Positions 1 to 12,168 of a stretch of 64,000 nucleotides of DNA are shown piece after piece; the first letter of the stretch is position 1; each line of letters opens with the position of its first letter. A program made the translations under genes and the position numbers. Source of the stretch: Oxytricha trifallax (lineage: Eukaryota > Ciliophora > Spirotrichea > Sporadotrichida > Oxytrichidae); the NCBI GenBank assembly GCA_000711775.1, contig ARYC01002620.1:1-64000 (forward strand), in the 5' to 3' direction. Below the pieces are notes generated by a model. That model had not been told where the DNA came from, searched no databases, and worked only from the letters and a program-made list of their open reading frames with translations.

Positions 1-308
1 ATAAGCTCAGCTTGGCTAGAGGAACTTAAGAAGCATCCTTATCTTTCAAGTAAGCTTTGACATATAACTTTGTAGGAAATTCTGGCATTGGCATATATCT
101 CTTGAAAGAGCATGCAAAGGTTCACAGAGAAAGAAAGTCGGAGACAATTTATGAGGTGAGCAAGAGACTTTATAAAGATGTCTAAAAACCAGATGAAATG
201 AACATAGATGCAGGAGCTGGCACTAAGAAGAAATATGGGCCCAAGCAAGCCATAAGAAGAGGAGAAGAAAGAGGAGCCAAACCCCTTTATGGTTAGTTTA
301 ATATGTGA
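1..308 (+). CDS. TBE 22-kDa protein, 3' part
   Basis: Open frame entering from the left edge (codons in phase with position 3) and ending at TGA 306-308, with TAA/TAG read as Gln. The C-terminal part is basic, with Lys/Arg-rich stretches such as KKKYGPKQAIRRGEERG. The same C-terminus is recognisable in the second TBE near 16270-16495, where it is damaged. Position inside the TBE, convergent with the transposase, identifies it as the small conserved TBE protein of unknown function. Copy 1 is undamaged over the visible part. Confidence 0.65.
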
Positions 309-314
309 ACTTAT

Positions 315-1290
315 TCATTCATTTAAATCTAAAACTTATTTATAAACATTCATTCTTCCCTCTCTCGCACAAACTGTTGTCTTATCTACGTTCACTCTCT
401 TACAGCTGCTTTGAATTAAGTCTACTGAATCGATGGACAAGTCATGCATAAGATGATACAGCAGCAGCTTCTTGTAGTGAGTCTTGATTTAACTCCAGTA
501 GAATTCAATTCCATTAAATTATGGGCTATAAGGAACGTTGTATACAGGAGTTATGTTTAGCTCTTCATAAGCTTTCTTAGACTCCTTAGTCTTATGAACT
601 GAAAGGTTATAAAAAAACAGGATGATCTCTTGGTTACTATACTTCTCTCTGAGCTTATGTAGGAACTCTATATACTACTCTCACTTATTAGAGCGAGGGT
701 GAATAACATAACTCTCTCGGCCTGAATCTTCACTTATACCAGCTAAAATTGCATGGGTGAAGACCTTCACCTTTTAATCATAGACTTCTATATTATCATA
801 CTTCTTATACCAAGACTTATTAATAAAGGTGTTGAAGGTAATCACAGCTTCATCAGCGTGTATGAACTTGATATTATTAGTATAGCTCTCTGCATTTAAT
901 CATTTATATAGTTTAAATTATTACTATAAAATGGCACTGTAAAATCAATCACTCTCTTCACTCTGTTGACAGTCTTGAAAGATACAATTTTCTCTATAAA
1001 TGTTGTCTATATTTTATGGAGAGATAAGGAAGTCAGGAGACTTTCGATGAAACATCACAGTCGCTAGTCAAGTGGAAAGTGTGCCCAATACTTAAAAGTC
1101 TTCGAGTCATGGAGGTATTCAATAATGTGCTGTGAAAACTTTTATTTTCTTGCAGGATGTTTTCAAGTGCCTGAGTAATAATGCTAAAAGGCTAACAAGC
1201 AATGGTACCTAATAGTTGAGGTACTCTTGCACAGACACTTTACTATTGCTGGATAATTAAGCACAAGTTTGATTTAGTCTATATTAACAC
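315..1290 (-). pseudogene. TBE 42-kDa Tc1/mariner-type transposase, copy 1
   Basis: The minus-strand frame ends at TGA 315-317 and shows a DDE transposase core of the IS630/Tc1/mariner class. The first Asp is in FIHADEA. The second acidic position is in FFYNLSVHKTK, where copy 2 has FFDNLSVHKTK. The Glu is in QFNGIEFYW, 34 residues after the second position (D34E spacing). Loss of the second catalytic Asp (D to Y), plus one in-frame TGA in the stretch after HPRSNK where copy 2 has an Arg codon, argue that this copy is dead. The N-terminal DNA-binding part, before about 900, is in another frame and was not resolved. In living TBEs this protein is implicated in germline DNA excision. Confidence 0.85.
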
Positions 1291-1618
1291 TCGTACCATA
1301 CCTAATCTTAAGCAATAAATCTAAATACTAGTCTTCATAAATAGACCTTAAATTTCGCTAATTTCTATTTCTCATTTTGTAAATTGGCCTAATTACTCTA
1401 TTAACCCCTCTAAGACCCCAACTTTACCCTAAAAATCAAATCACCATAACATCTAATTAAGGGTATTGGGGTTTTGATTCTAATTACTACATTTTTTCTT
1501 AATTTTCAATTAATTAAAAAGTATGTTGTTTATTTTTTCTACCTCTTAATTGGATTAATATTTGCTAACATTAATAATAAATATTGATTTTAAAAATATC
1601 TTTAAGAAATTATATTTA

Positions 1619-3090
1619 TCATAATTTAAATGGTCGGAGTGCTTATCGTCCCCTATTCTATTTTTGATAACTCTGTAATTATTCATATCTATTTATCATA
1701 TGAAATTTAAGGTTTATTTTTTCTAATATATTCTCTTTAAGCCTTCTGTTTACTTTGTATAAATGACTGCAATTTTCGCAGTACCATGCTTTCTTATCTT
1801 CACACTAATTGCATCGTGCGCTTTCTCCACAGGAGTACAATAATATTGCAGGAATACATTTGATTTTGTATAATTTAATTAAATAAATTTATTAATAATT
1901 AAATTCGTGGCAGTTAACTTTCTGGAAACCTGGACAGTTTCGTACTTGTTCGATAGAGAATTAATAATTAGTTTAAATTTACAAGTGGGGGTACCCTTTT
2001 ATTGCACCCCTGAAGTGAGATAACTTGAGTTTAATTTTGGCATCAAAATTCTTAAATATATCACCCAAAATCAAGTTATCTTGATTCAGGTTTGCGATAG
2101 AGAGGTACCGCCAGTTGTAAAGTCCAGCTAATTATAAATTTTCTATAGAACAAGTACCATTTTTTCAGGTTTCCTTAATGTTAACTACCAGGAATTTAAT
2201 TATTAATAAAATTAATTTTAATAAATTTTTCAAAATCAAACGTATTTCTACAATAATAATATAAATATAATAATTTAATTAATTTATGATACTATTAGAA
2301 TTTCACCCCTTTACAGCATCCGGAGCAATATAATTTCAAACCCGTTTATGTTTTGCAATACTTTTGATGCTTCTTATAAGGCTCTCATTCCTACTTTTAG
2401 TACATTATTTTTGCAGTTTCTTTTGCTATCATAAAATATAAATGATTTCAATAATGAAATAATTTAGAAATTAGATATTAATTTATTAATTAAATTTAAT
2501 TAAGAAAGTGACATTCTTTTTTATTTAATTATTTAACAAACTTGAATTTACTGAAAAAGTAAAATTAAAATAATATAATATTTAATCGAAATCAATATAA
2601 TGTTGGCATTAATGAAATATTGGATTGTAGTCTTTCCTTTTAAGCATGTTGTGTATTTTAATATAATAAATCGTTTTGTCTCAAACCTTCAGGTAATTTA
2701 ACAATTTTTTTGAAATAAGAAATATTTCGATATTATATTTTAATATTTTTCAATATATTAATTAAATCCCGTTGATTTTATTTATTCATTATTTAATATT
2801 TAATCTTTAATCAGTGCATAAATTATTCTTAAATTATTTTATGTTTGCTTAATTATAATTTAAAAAAAATAACTTGAGATATATTTATTTGGATGATTAA
2901 TAAAATGCATATTTCTTTTGCTGCTTTCTTTAATTTATTCATATTGCAGTGTTTTCTTACAAAATGTTAACAAATTATATTTAATTATTTTATTTCATTT
3001 ACGAAATTAAAATACAGGTTGATTCCTTTTACCAAGCAAGTTATTATCATAAGTAGTGGGAGGAGAAAATCTACTTTGATTTCTTTCATT
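1619..3090 (-). CDS. Gene D copy 1: multi-exon zinc-finger protein of unknown function
   Basis: Coding blocks on the minus strand with Gln-type TAA/TAG occur at about 3090-3020, 2690-2590, 2420-2280 and 1835-1619, separated by AT-rich gaps (introns or IESs, borders not resolved). The last two blocks carry paired Cys motifs: LYCSGCCKGVKF and then CGESARCNQCEDK with WYCENCSHLYK, looking like tandem zinc ribbons. The final block ends at TGA 1619-1621. The same blocks occur at 17810-19275, and the zinc-ribbon pair recurs in diverged form at about 29164-29460, always downstream of gene B. A DNA-binding role in a mobile element is plausible. I do not recognise the family. Confidence 0.55.
1838..2268. 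repeat. Fold-back MITE inside gene D, copy 1
   Basis: Imperfect inverted repeat of roughly 430 bp. The arms share ATACATTTGATTTTG-like outer sequence, TTATTAATAATTAAATTC, then GTTAAC, GGAAACCTG and GTACTTGTTC. The centre contains a second dyad with AATCAAGTTATCT. It separates two zinc-ribbon coding blocks of gene D, so it lies in an intron or IES. The counterpart is at 18029-18450. Confidence 0.7.
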
Positions 3091-3097
3091 AAGGTCG

Positions 3098-3126
3098 TAT
3101 AATTATTATTATTATTATTATTATTT
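3098..3126. repeat. (ATT)n microsatellite
   Basis: About nine ATT units in the spacer between genes D and B. The array is shorter in copy 2 (near 19288-19306), as expected for a slipping repeat. The spacer 3130-3480 is otherwise AT-rich with no coding signal that I can support. Confidence 0.9.
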
Positions 3127-3639
3127 TATAGTATTTTTTAATTATTTAGAGAAAATTTAAATTCATAATCATTATAATTAAATACAATTAATTCTACATA
3201 GATGATGCATAATTTATATGTATTAAAGTTAAAAATAAAAAATACATTTTTATCATACAATTTTAGATTAAGCCAAAATTTTATAATTTTTTGTTTAAAT
3301 ATATATTAATTAGATTTTTAATCCTTGATAACTAGTTTAAAAAGTTGCTTTTATTTATAAAAAATACTAAAAACTTAAATTCTGATAACAATTTTTCTAA
3401 ATAAGTATTATTTATTTTTTTTGCTGATTATTTTTTATTTTTAATAATTTTAAATTTAATTATAATTTATTGAGAATTTAAGATCGTAATATAAAGATTT
3501 ATAAATTTATTGTACTATGAATTACTTTTGCTTGAATCAGAAATCATATTATTGTCTGAATTTCTATTGTTTGACTTTCTCTGGTATTAGAACTAACCCT
3601 GGTTAAAAATGTCTTAAACCCCTGACTGTGAAGCATCTT

Positions 3640-6600
3640 GAATAAGGTCTATAATAAATAATATCTAATTTACAAAATTGTTTAATTAAAAACTGAAATA
3701 ACAGTCTTAAAGAATTTCATTATTATTTAGCCCATCTAAACTTTCATCATTCATAATAATTTCTTGATCCTTATTATTTATAGTATGATCTTAAAAAAGC
3801 TTAGAATCATAAGATGCAAAGTCGTCCTCATATATAACTTCATTGTCTTCGCTTCTCATTTATAATATTTCGCTATCTTCGTTCTTATTTTGCTAAATGA
3901 TATTATTGCTGAATGAAAAGGTACTATTTTCTCTTTGATTTGCAAAGTTATTTTTCAGATTTGATGATTTTAAGGTACTTTTTCTTCCTCAAAATTATCA
4001 ATATTTTAACGAATAGAAGGTTTTGGGATTCTGTTGACTTAACTCTAAGGAATTATGTTCTTGTCTTGTGAAAGTGATTGATTTATTTACTAATTTTAGT
4101 TTTCTTGACTGTCTCTTTGACTTTTGCTGATTAGTTATTCTGTTAAATAGGGATCATGATGTACTTCTGCTAAGGCTAATCCTATTTCTTCCATGTATTC
4201 TTTAAGCAGAGGAAGGTCTAGTTTGAACCACTCCGTATATCCGTTTTGCCATGGCTTTTTGTAGCTTAATTTTAAAAACAATAAAAGAATCAATGTTTAT
4301 TAATTCTTTTAGTCTTTCTTTAACTTAGAATTCAAAGAACTGGTAATACACTGATTGATAAAAGGTAATAAGCTCATATTCCTTATTATTATCTTGATAT
4401 AAATAGGCCATTCTCAATTTATATCTGTACTATAGCCAACCTTGTAAACATCTGGTTCAGTTTCATTTCGTTCTTTAAGTATGTATACAAAGCCTGGCTA
4501 TCTCAAGTCTTCTATAGGTACAGCTTCAAAGAAGAAGTCCCAATAAGCCCTGTCTGCTTCAGGTTTCTTTTTAAAGCTCATGTAATCTATGGCTTTTGTG
4601 AATGCAGGAAACTTTTAAGTTCTCATTTTCTTCCATTAATTAGCCATCTACTTTTCTTAGTCGGTTTCATAAACAAAACTTTTGCCATTTTTGGCATACT
4701 TGCTTTTGCTATTCTGATAAGATTGTGATTAAGCTTAATTGTTTTTAGAGTACTTTTAATAAAATATTGGGGATCTCTTTCCTCCTGAAATTGACTGTGA
4801 AAATGAACCAGAAAAGTTTGATCTATCATTGTTGACCTCATTCTGGATATACCTTGAAAGTTGCCTAGTTTATTCAAAATCCAATTCACTAATTGGCTTG
4901 ATTAGCTTTCACTTCATTTCATCTTTCACTATTGAGTAAATTTAGCTTCTATTCTCTTCACTCCCCATGAATGCTCCCATCAAAATTACTTATCTCATGC
5001 TTTCATATACTTTTTTTCAGGTTAGTGTTTTATTAAAATTTAGATGAAAAATCATTTATAATATACGCTAAAAAGATCAGACTAAGCATTTGATCTGCTA
5101 AAGTTTTGGAAGATCCTATCAAATTTTTGCACTAATTCTCTAGAATTCTATTCTCTTAACGTATCTATGTTGTCTCTCATTGAATTAAGCAATACCACTA
5201 TGTCATTTAAAAGTCGTTCAAGTGTGAACTCACCAATTTTGAAATACTCTTTACATTTATGTAGTGATTCGCTCAAATTAGTTTCAATTAATTTTGATTT
5301 TAAGCCTTAATCTAAGGTATTAGTATATATGTTTTTAAGGCACTACACATCTTAATAAGGCATTTTTATTTTGTTGTAGCTGCTTAAATCCATCATTATA
5401 CTTTCTGAATACTTTACAAGTGCTTTCTCTTAATTTAGGAACCATAAGTCTTGAAGAGCAAAAATTTTACTACCTTGGCATTTTAGCTTACTGTAAAATA
5501 TAAAAATAGTATTGACCCAATAAAGTATAAAAATCAATCATGCTCGCCTTTAATTAACTCAAAGAACCTTGTCTTTCTTACTTAAGCACGCTTTATAAGC
5601 ATGTTGTAAATATCTAATAATCAATTTAGTCCATAATTTCTTGATTGAAAATTTTTGTAACTTTGAATATAGGTTCAGACTTAACCTAAAACATGAATTT
5701 CTATAGTCTAGTCATTTCCTTTCTATACTCTATATATTCACTTAGATCATTTTCTTGATTGTTAATTTACTCGTTATTAATGTCTTCCATTGAGTCATTT
5801 CGATAGTTGTATTTTTTAGGGATAATACATGAGAAATCAAAGTAAACTTGAGAAAGACTTTTGTTACTGTTTGAATCAATAAGCTTTCTAAATTGCTCTT
5901 TGATTGGATCAATCAAGTCTTTAATTGTGAAAAGTTTAATTTCTTAAACGCAACTGTCTGGTAGTTCACTAAGAATTAAAAAACCAAATTAAATTATATT
6001 TTTAAAACTTGCTATTAAATTTTATAAAAAGATTTTCAAAATTTTATACAAATATATCATAAGAAAAAATTACTTTAATTCAAATTTTTGATTTATTAAT
6101 TTTATTTTTGTTTGAAATATTCTGTATGCTCTTTATAATTTATATTAAATTAGGGTTGTGTGTTTTAAATATCTTCCTAGACAACTTTTTCTTCGATTTT
6201 AATATCAAAATGCTTCTTTAAAAAATCCATGTAAGGTTTATAATCAATGGTTGAATAGTTACCATTATCAAATTCTAACCTGCACAATAAACATCCAAAA
6301 TAATAATTAAAAAGATTTATTTATCTCCTTTTTAATGAGTAAAATAAACTTCAAAAGATTAATACTAGGAGCTAATTTTTTATAACATTTCAATTTTTTA
6401 AGACCTATTATATAAATGCATAACAAAAAATAAATTTATTATTATTTAGATACTATAATAAAATTTCTTTCAATTCTTAGGTATCAGATTAAATTCAAAA
6501 TTATTCTTATGATTTAATTATGCCTGGTAACTATAACTTAAATTATTCAAACTTAAAATGAAAAATAAAAAGATTTTAACAAAAAGTTAAAAATTATCTC

Positions 6601-8002
6601 TATTATATTCCGGATATTATAGAAATACTGTAAATTTATGAAGTTTATCTTTCATAATCATTTAATTTGGCAATACAATAATCTATATTTATAAATTTAA
6701 TCATAAAAATTCAAAATTGTGTTTGTATTTCTTTAAGAAATATTTTCTAGAATTAAATCTCATACACAATATTGCTACTAATATCCAAAGTGATCTTATT
6801 CACATTTTAAAATATGAATAAATGTATTATAAAATTACTTAAGTGTTTTGGGGTTCTAAACTCGTTTAGTGTACTAAAACTATTATTTTGATTTAGCATG
6901 ATTTTATATGAGTTAAGATGATCCACAAAATTCAAATTTTGAATTTAATTATTCTAATTATTTTATGAATGCTAGAGCTGGTACTATTTTTTAGGATTAA
7001 ATTTAATTATATATTAGTAAACTTATTTCAGAAATTATCTAGAGTTCCTACTATCTTTTTAGAAATAGATTAAAATTCAATTTATAAATAAATAAATAAA
7101 TAGACTCTTGCAAAATTTTCTAAATCTTTTCTCTCACTAATAAGTTTAAGTAACTTTGAAATGTTAAAGAAACCTTTTTCAGGGAATAATTCAAGATTGT
7201 GAGTTTTAAATTTTTCATTTACTTCATATAGATCTTTTATTAATTGAATATTGATAGGGAAGAAAATTTTATATTTTTAAATTAAATAAATAATAAATAT
7301 AATGATGTATTTTTTATACCATTAACATCGAGACCAATAAGATAAACAATTAATTCGAATTAGTATAATAATAATAAAACGATTTTGAAGTTTAGTTAAT
7401 TTTAAGAGATTCCAAAAGCCTATGCATGCTAGTTAAATGAAATATATCGTTCATGTTTTCGATTTAAGGAATTACAATCTAATCAGGCATATCAAGTGAC
7501 TTTCCAATGTTTGGAAGAAATTTCTTTTAGCTAAGCATTTTTAAATAGCTTTTGATAAAATTCTGCTTAAGCCAATCTCTTTATATCTTTGAGTTATCGC
7601 ACATATTAAATTTCAGAATATTAGTAATGTCAAAATAGTGCTCTTCAATTACATAATCTACTATTTTTGAGATCATTTCCAGTGCTTATGTTAAAATTAG
7701 GAAATTTTATCTAATGCTTTGTTAATCTTTGACTTCAAGACTTTTCAAAGCATGTTAACTGATATTGAAATCTTGTGATTAAATGAAAAATGGGAAACTT
7801 TCAATAATAATTGTTAGAAGAATAATGATGGGAGATAAAATATTAATATCTTTCAATTTTACAAACTTTTAACCCCACTCAAACTTGCATCTATTGAACT
7901 CTGTTCAAACATAAATCTTTTAAAAGCTTAGCCTAGATAGCATGTAAAACCATCTTGTATCACTTTAATCCCAACTTTTACTTTTTTTGTTTTATCTTCC
8001 AT
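3640..8002 (-). pseudogene. Gene B copy 1: GIY-YIG-like (T5orf172/MUG113 type) domain protein, damaged
   Basis: Multi-exon minus-strand gene. ATG is at 8000-8002 (MEDKTKKVKVGIKVIQDGF). A GT-AG intron at 7798-7862 joins exon 1 in frame to exon 2. Further coding blocks lie at about 7265-7110, 6280-6130, 5960-5040 and 4990-3640. The C-terminal part has the nuclease-like domain at about 4505-4215: PGFVYILKERN, then VYKVGYSTDIN, and finally YTEWFKLDLP. These match the GIY, YIG and terminal EWF signatures of the T5orf172/MUG113 branch. Compared with copy 2, this copy has lost one base after STDIN and carries extra TGA codons (one before KLIKPISE, one near 3952). N-terminal two thirds: no family recognised. 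Confidence 0.72.
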
Positions 8003-8237
8003 AACTAAAAATTGCTAGATGTTTTAGTCATCATCGTCTTAAATCAGAGTCTATACTGTGTACTTATGAAGGTCATTTTTTATTTTTTCACAATTTGTCA
8101 ACAAATAAACGATTTATTTTTCATTAAAGGAAACATTTTCTATGACTCTATTGCAGATCAGAAAAATAGGCAAAGTAGATTTGTAGTTGTTTAAGGCTTA
8201 CTCTACTTAGTGTTGTTATAAGTTTAGTGGCTATAGC

Positions 8238-8978
8238 TCAATTCTTATTTTGAAGTTAAAAATTAAAGGTTAAAATTTATAAAAACTTTTAGGAATCTTT
8301 TCTTTCGTTAATTAGAGGGAAGTCCTTTTAATTTTATTAAATTGCGGAAATTTTATCCCACAAATCCTTTTAATTTTCTGATATGTTTTACACCGTAAAA
8401 ATAGGGCTAGCAGCTTTCAATCTAAAATATTGCATTAAATTGCCAATTCTATTGTTTTGATTTTAGTATACTCCAGAAATGCTAACAATCTGAGTTAAAA
8501 TCAATATTTGGAATAGGGAAAACTAATCCTTTTCCTGATTTTTATTTAAAATCATCTCATCTTAATCCTACTGATTAGAATTTAGTTTCTGATGTCCATC
8601 CAGATTCTTATAAGATTTATTTTCATTGCCTAGTATTGACGAGAGTACGAGATCATTGATAGATTATATATTTGTTTGAATTTCTATATATTTGTAATGA
8701 GTTTATATATCAATTGTCAAACTATTTTCAGATAAATTTTCATTTTGATATTCTCCTGATTAATAGCGGGAATATTTGTTGTCTTTTTCTATGTTTTAAC
8801 TTACTGATGTATTCAAAAGTAAACAAAATTCTTATAAAATCTCTAAAATGAAGAGTAATCTATCAGATTCATCTTTTTTTATTATTTCTAAGTACTTGTC
8901 GTAGTATTTTTGAATTAATGGTGAAATTTATTCATTTTTTCCATAAATTTCCCCTTCTAACTGTGAAAAGCTTTCCAT
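8238..8978 (-). CDS. Gene A copy 1: conserved protein of unknown function
   Basis: Single uninterrupted frame of 246 codons from ATG 8978 (MESFSQLEGEIYGKNEQI) to TGA 8238, with many TAA/TAG Gln codons. It is Gln/Asn/Lys-rich and has no membrane segment. The copy at 24310-25167 is colinear without net indels, and a diverged version occurs at 34390-35074. Both also start MES/MEN and share a region around FRLKAASPIF versus FKLKAIASVK. It lies immediately upstream of gene B in all three places, suggesting a functional pair. No known family recognised. Confidence 0.7.
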
Positions 8979-9473
8979 AGTTTTATTTTGTTAATTACTT
9001 TTCTCTTTAAATTTTCTCTCAAAAATTGAAATAAAAAAATCAAATTAATTAAAGGTAAATTTGAAATTTAGCCTATTCCTATATAATTTAGAATTTTTAT
9101 TCTTTTTCATTATTTTAAGTTAATCTATTAGTTTTTCAGTTATAATAAGTTATATCATTTTAATTAGGATCAACAAAGAATAGTGATTAAATATTTTGAA
9201 AGATAATTATGGCACATTTTTATATTTATTTTATTTTTAATTATCCAAAACAGTAAAATAGTTTATTGGTAGTTCATTTCTTTTTAAAAGCAAAATTACA
9301 TTTCAAATTAAACTTTTGGGGGGGAAAGTTTCCTGCACTTTTTTTTAAATATAAAAATTAATAAAATTTTTCATAAATTAAACAACAAAAAATTTTTTCA
9401 ACCCATAAATTTAAGAGGATATTATTTCATTATTTAAGAAGTTCAAGAAAATATAGTGTTACATGTTTGTTCT

Positions 9474-9573
9474 CCCGACACCCCTACCCCTCCCTAAGCC
9501 CTAGCGAGCCTTACACCCCTACCCCCCTACCAACCCCTACCCCACCACTACCCCTCCCCTACCCCCTCCCCAT
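9474..9573 (-). repeat. G-rich repeat block in left arm
   Basis: The plus strand is almost pure C/T/A with many CCCCTACC and CCCCT units, so the minus strand is a G3-4 repeat. The mirror block is at about 11005-11097 on the other arm. It is strikingly G+C-rich for this window and could form G-quadruplexes. It resembles but is not the hypotrich telomere repeat CCCCAAAA. Confidence 0.85.
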
Positions 9574-11004
9574 AAAATATGCCATTTCAAATGAAAAATT
9601 CACTCCCACAGCCTGAATCAAATTCCTTCGTGACATCTCGACTTCATGACCTTTTATATATAAAAAAATAACATAAAATTTTCAAAAATTTTTCTCCAAC
9701 TAAAAGCTCCAAATAGGATATAATTTTTTATTTTTGATGTGTTTTTCTCCAACCACCGACTTTTATCACATAATCCCATTAGAAATATATATATTATTAA
9801 ATTTCTAATAAAAAAAATTAATTTAAATATTTTTATAAACATAGCATAACTTAGCATAAAATTCATAATTTAACTTTAAAAAAAATAATTCCTTACTTCA
9901 CTGCCTTAAAACATATTCCAAAAAGTAGTATGATTAATTTTATATTTTTTATTTTTTCTATTTAATTCTGTCTCATTTACATTTTTTTATAAATCATAAG
10001 TTAATTTAAATTACAATTTACTTTATTTCAAATTCTCATTAAGAAATAATTGATATTATTTAAATAAAACTATGTAGATCGTCTTTAGTTTAAATTTTAA
10101 CTCAAGTTATTCTAAAGTGAGTTCATATTGTGAAAAACTATAATTTATAAATATCTTACTTTTAATTCATTCACATATATTTGCAAATTTATTTCAATAA
10201 CTATTAACATTTTAATAGTTCATTTCTTAAAATAAAGTATCCTACAATTTTAGTTGGTAAAGATGTATAATTTAAAAAGAATTAAAAGTCAAAGCATAAT
10301 GAATTAAACCATGTAATTTTCTCCATTTATATTCAATCACTAAAATGCTAAATATTATTTTTATTTATCTTGAATTTATAGTAGTACTAATAAGTAAAGT
10401 AAAAAAACTTAAAACTAATGTAATATTTATTTGCCTGTACTTCATTTTATTTGCAAAATAAAATGAATAAAGTTCCTATATTGTATTAAATTTATTATCT
10501 CCTATTATTTTATATTCTACTCAAAATAATGAAAAATCATTGCTTTTATAAATAAAGTAAATTGTAATTTAAATTAACTTATGATTTATAAAAAAATGTA
10601 AATGAGACAGAATTAAATAGAAAAATAAAAAATATAAAATTAATCATACTACTTTTTGGGAATATGTTTTAAGGCAGTGAAGTAAGGAATTATTTTTTTT
10701 AAAGTTAAATTATGAATTTTATGCTAAGTTATGCTATGTTTATAAAAATATATAAATTAATTTTTTTTATTAGAAATTTAATAATATATATATTTCTAAT
10801 GGGATTATGTGATAAAAGTCGGTGGTTGGAGAAAAACACATCAAAAATAAAAAATTATATCCTATTTGGAGCTTTTAGTTGGAGAAAAATTTTTGAAAAT
10901 TTTATGTTATTTTTTGTATATATAAAAGGTCATGAAGTCGAGATGTCACGAAGGAATTCGATTCAGGCTGTGGGAGTAAATTTTTCATTTGAAATGGCAT
11001 ATTT

Positions 11005-11097
11005 TATGGGGAGGGTAGGGGAGGGGTAGAGTGGGGTAGGGTGGTAGGGGGGTAGGTTGTAAGGCTCGCTAGGGATGGGGAGGGTAGGGTGTCGGGG
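11005..11097 (+). repeat. G-rich repeat block in right arm
   Basis: Complement of the left-arm block at 9474-9573, with GGGGTAGGG-like units on the plus strand. The two arms have diverged slightly in unit number. Confidence 0.85.
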
Positions 11098-11763
11098 AGA
11101 ACACATGTTGTTTAACATTATATAAGTATGGAAATAAACAAGATATATTGAATCAGAATTTCAATAAGAATAAGATATAATATATGGAATTACAATGAGT
11201 AATGAGAGGACAATAAAATGGTCAAGCGTAGAGTTGATGATAAGTTTTTAATTGAAATCGTTGTAATGATATTGGCTAAATTATAATAAATTAATTATAA
11301 TTTGAAAAATGAAATTAGTCCGGAAGTTATTAGATAGTTGATATAAAGATTAATTTAATAATTAAAAAAAATTAAAAAAGTGCAGGAAACTTCCCTAAAA
11401 TTTTTTTGTTTATCATAAACCGGTGCAGGAAACTTTCCCCCCCAAACTTTTTATTTTAACATATAGAAATATTATTTTAAATGTATTTAAACACTTAATT
11501 TAATAAAGAAATTTAGATTTATGTTAATCAATGGAAATAACTCAATTCAGTAGTTCTAATTAAATAATTATTTACTAAATTTAAAAAGAATTATATAATA
11601 AAATAAAAAGTAATACCAATTTGATCTTATTTAATTGTAAACTTTAGTTTTTTATTTGACTCTATAAATTGGCAAGTATGTTGCCAACCATGTAAATATT
11701 TCAAGTTATTAAGAATATTATATAAATCAATAATCATTTGCTAATTTATATAATAATTTTTCG

Positions 11764-12168
11764 ATGAACCAATCAAACATGGAACAAGCTGTCAGAGATC
11801 AATTGAAAACAGACAATTATGTAAAGAGATCAATCTGGAAGTGGTTTAAGCCAACATATTCTGAAATTTGTAAAGTCTTAAACGTTCCCGAAGGGGAAAA
11901 GAGAATGACTAAACTTAAAGATGAGCTTTTATGGGTAAGATGCTTGGAATTACTTGGAGACGAGTCAGGGTGTCATATGGTAGACAATAAATTTACATTT
12001 TTGTCACTCTAAGCGATAGAAAAGAAGTATCCCATCCAACTCGAAGAAGCAGAGGCAAATAAGAGAAAGAAACTTTTCAAAAAAATAAAGAGAAAGATTA
12101 ACCTGCAATATGAAGAGCCATTTTATGATAATATCTACAATTAAAGAATATAAATGGGATTAAAATGA
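11764..12168 (+). CDS. Gene E copy 1: small basic protein of unknown function
   Basis: ATG 11764 (MNQSNMEQAVRDQLKTDNYV) to TGA 12166-12168, 134 residues. It contains SIWKWFKPTYSEICKVLNVP and a Lys/Arg-rich stretch, KRKKLFKKIKRKI, that could bind nucleic acid or serve as a nuclear signal. It is transcribed divergently from gene A. The copy at 25855-26244 stays open despite many substitutions, and both end QMGLK before TGA, which supports real coding. No family recognised. The region about 12170-12600 downstream is AT-rich with nothing recognisable. Confidence 0.75.

Larger units (their letters stand above)
1..1476 (-). mobile_element. TBE-like transposon, copy 1 (left part outside window)
   Basis: The right terminus at 1476 reads GGGGTTTTG outward, the hypotrich telomere repeat that ends TBE transposons. 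The inner sequence matches the right end of the complete element at 13924-17668. Inside are the 3' end of the 22-kDa gene (plus strand) and the 42-kDa transposase gene (minus strand), in the same convergent order as copy 2. The 57-kDa kinase-like gene would lie to the left of the window. Confidence 0.85.
9318..11443. mobile_element. Palindromic (fold-back) element with 8-bp target duplication
   Basis: The ends are GGGGGGGAAAGTTTCCTGC (left) and its complement (right). They are flanked by AAACTTTT at 9310-9317 and 11444-11451, an 8-bp direct repeat. Left arm 9318 to about 10027 and right arm about 10552-11443 are near-complementary; the loop is about 0.5 kb. Copy 2 of the duplicated segment has no insertion at the matching place (about 25495-25510), so this is an occupied/empty site pair. 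The right arm carries a second internal copy of the terminal motif (about 11382-11395). Each arm has a roughly 70-105-codon frame (MNFMLSYAMFIK...) but no recognisable product. Confidence 0.92.

Noticed and set aside
3640..8002. Penelope-like retroelement (reverse transcriptase plus GIY-YIG) as an explanation for gene B
   Set aside because: No reverse-transcriptase motifs such as YxDD were seen in any block of gene A, B or D.
9654..9866. 70-codon frame in the left arm of the palindrome, also present in the right arm as 105 codons
   Set aside because: Its duplication follows from the inverted repeat itself. The sequence is AT-driven (Phe/Ile/Lys/Asn), runs into the G-rich repeat, and shows no domain, so I do not call a gene.
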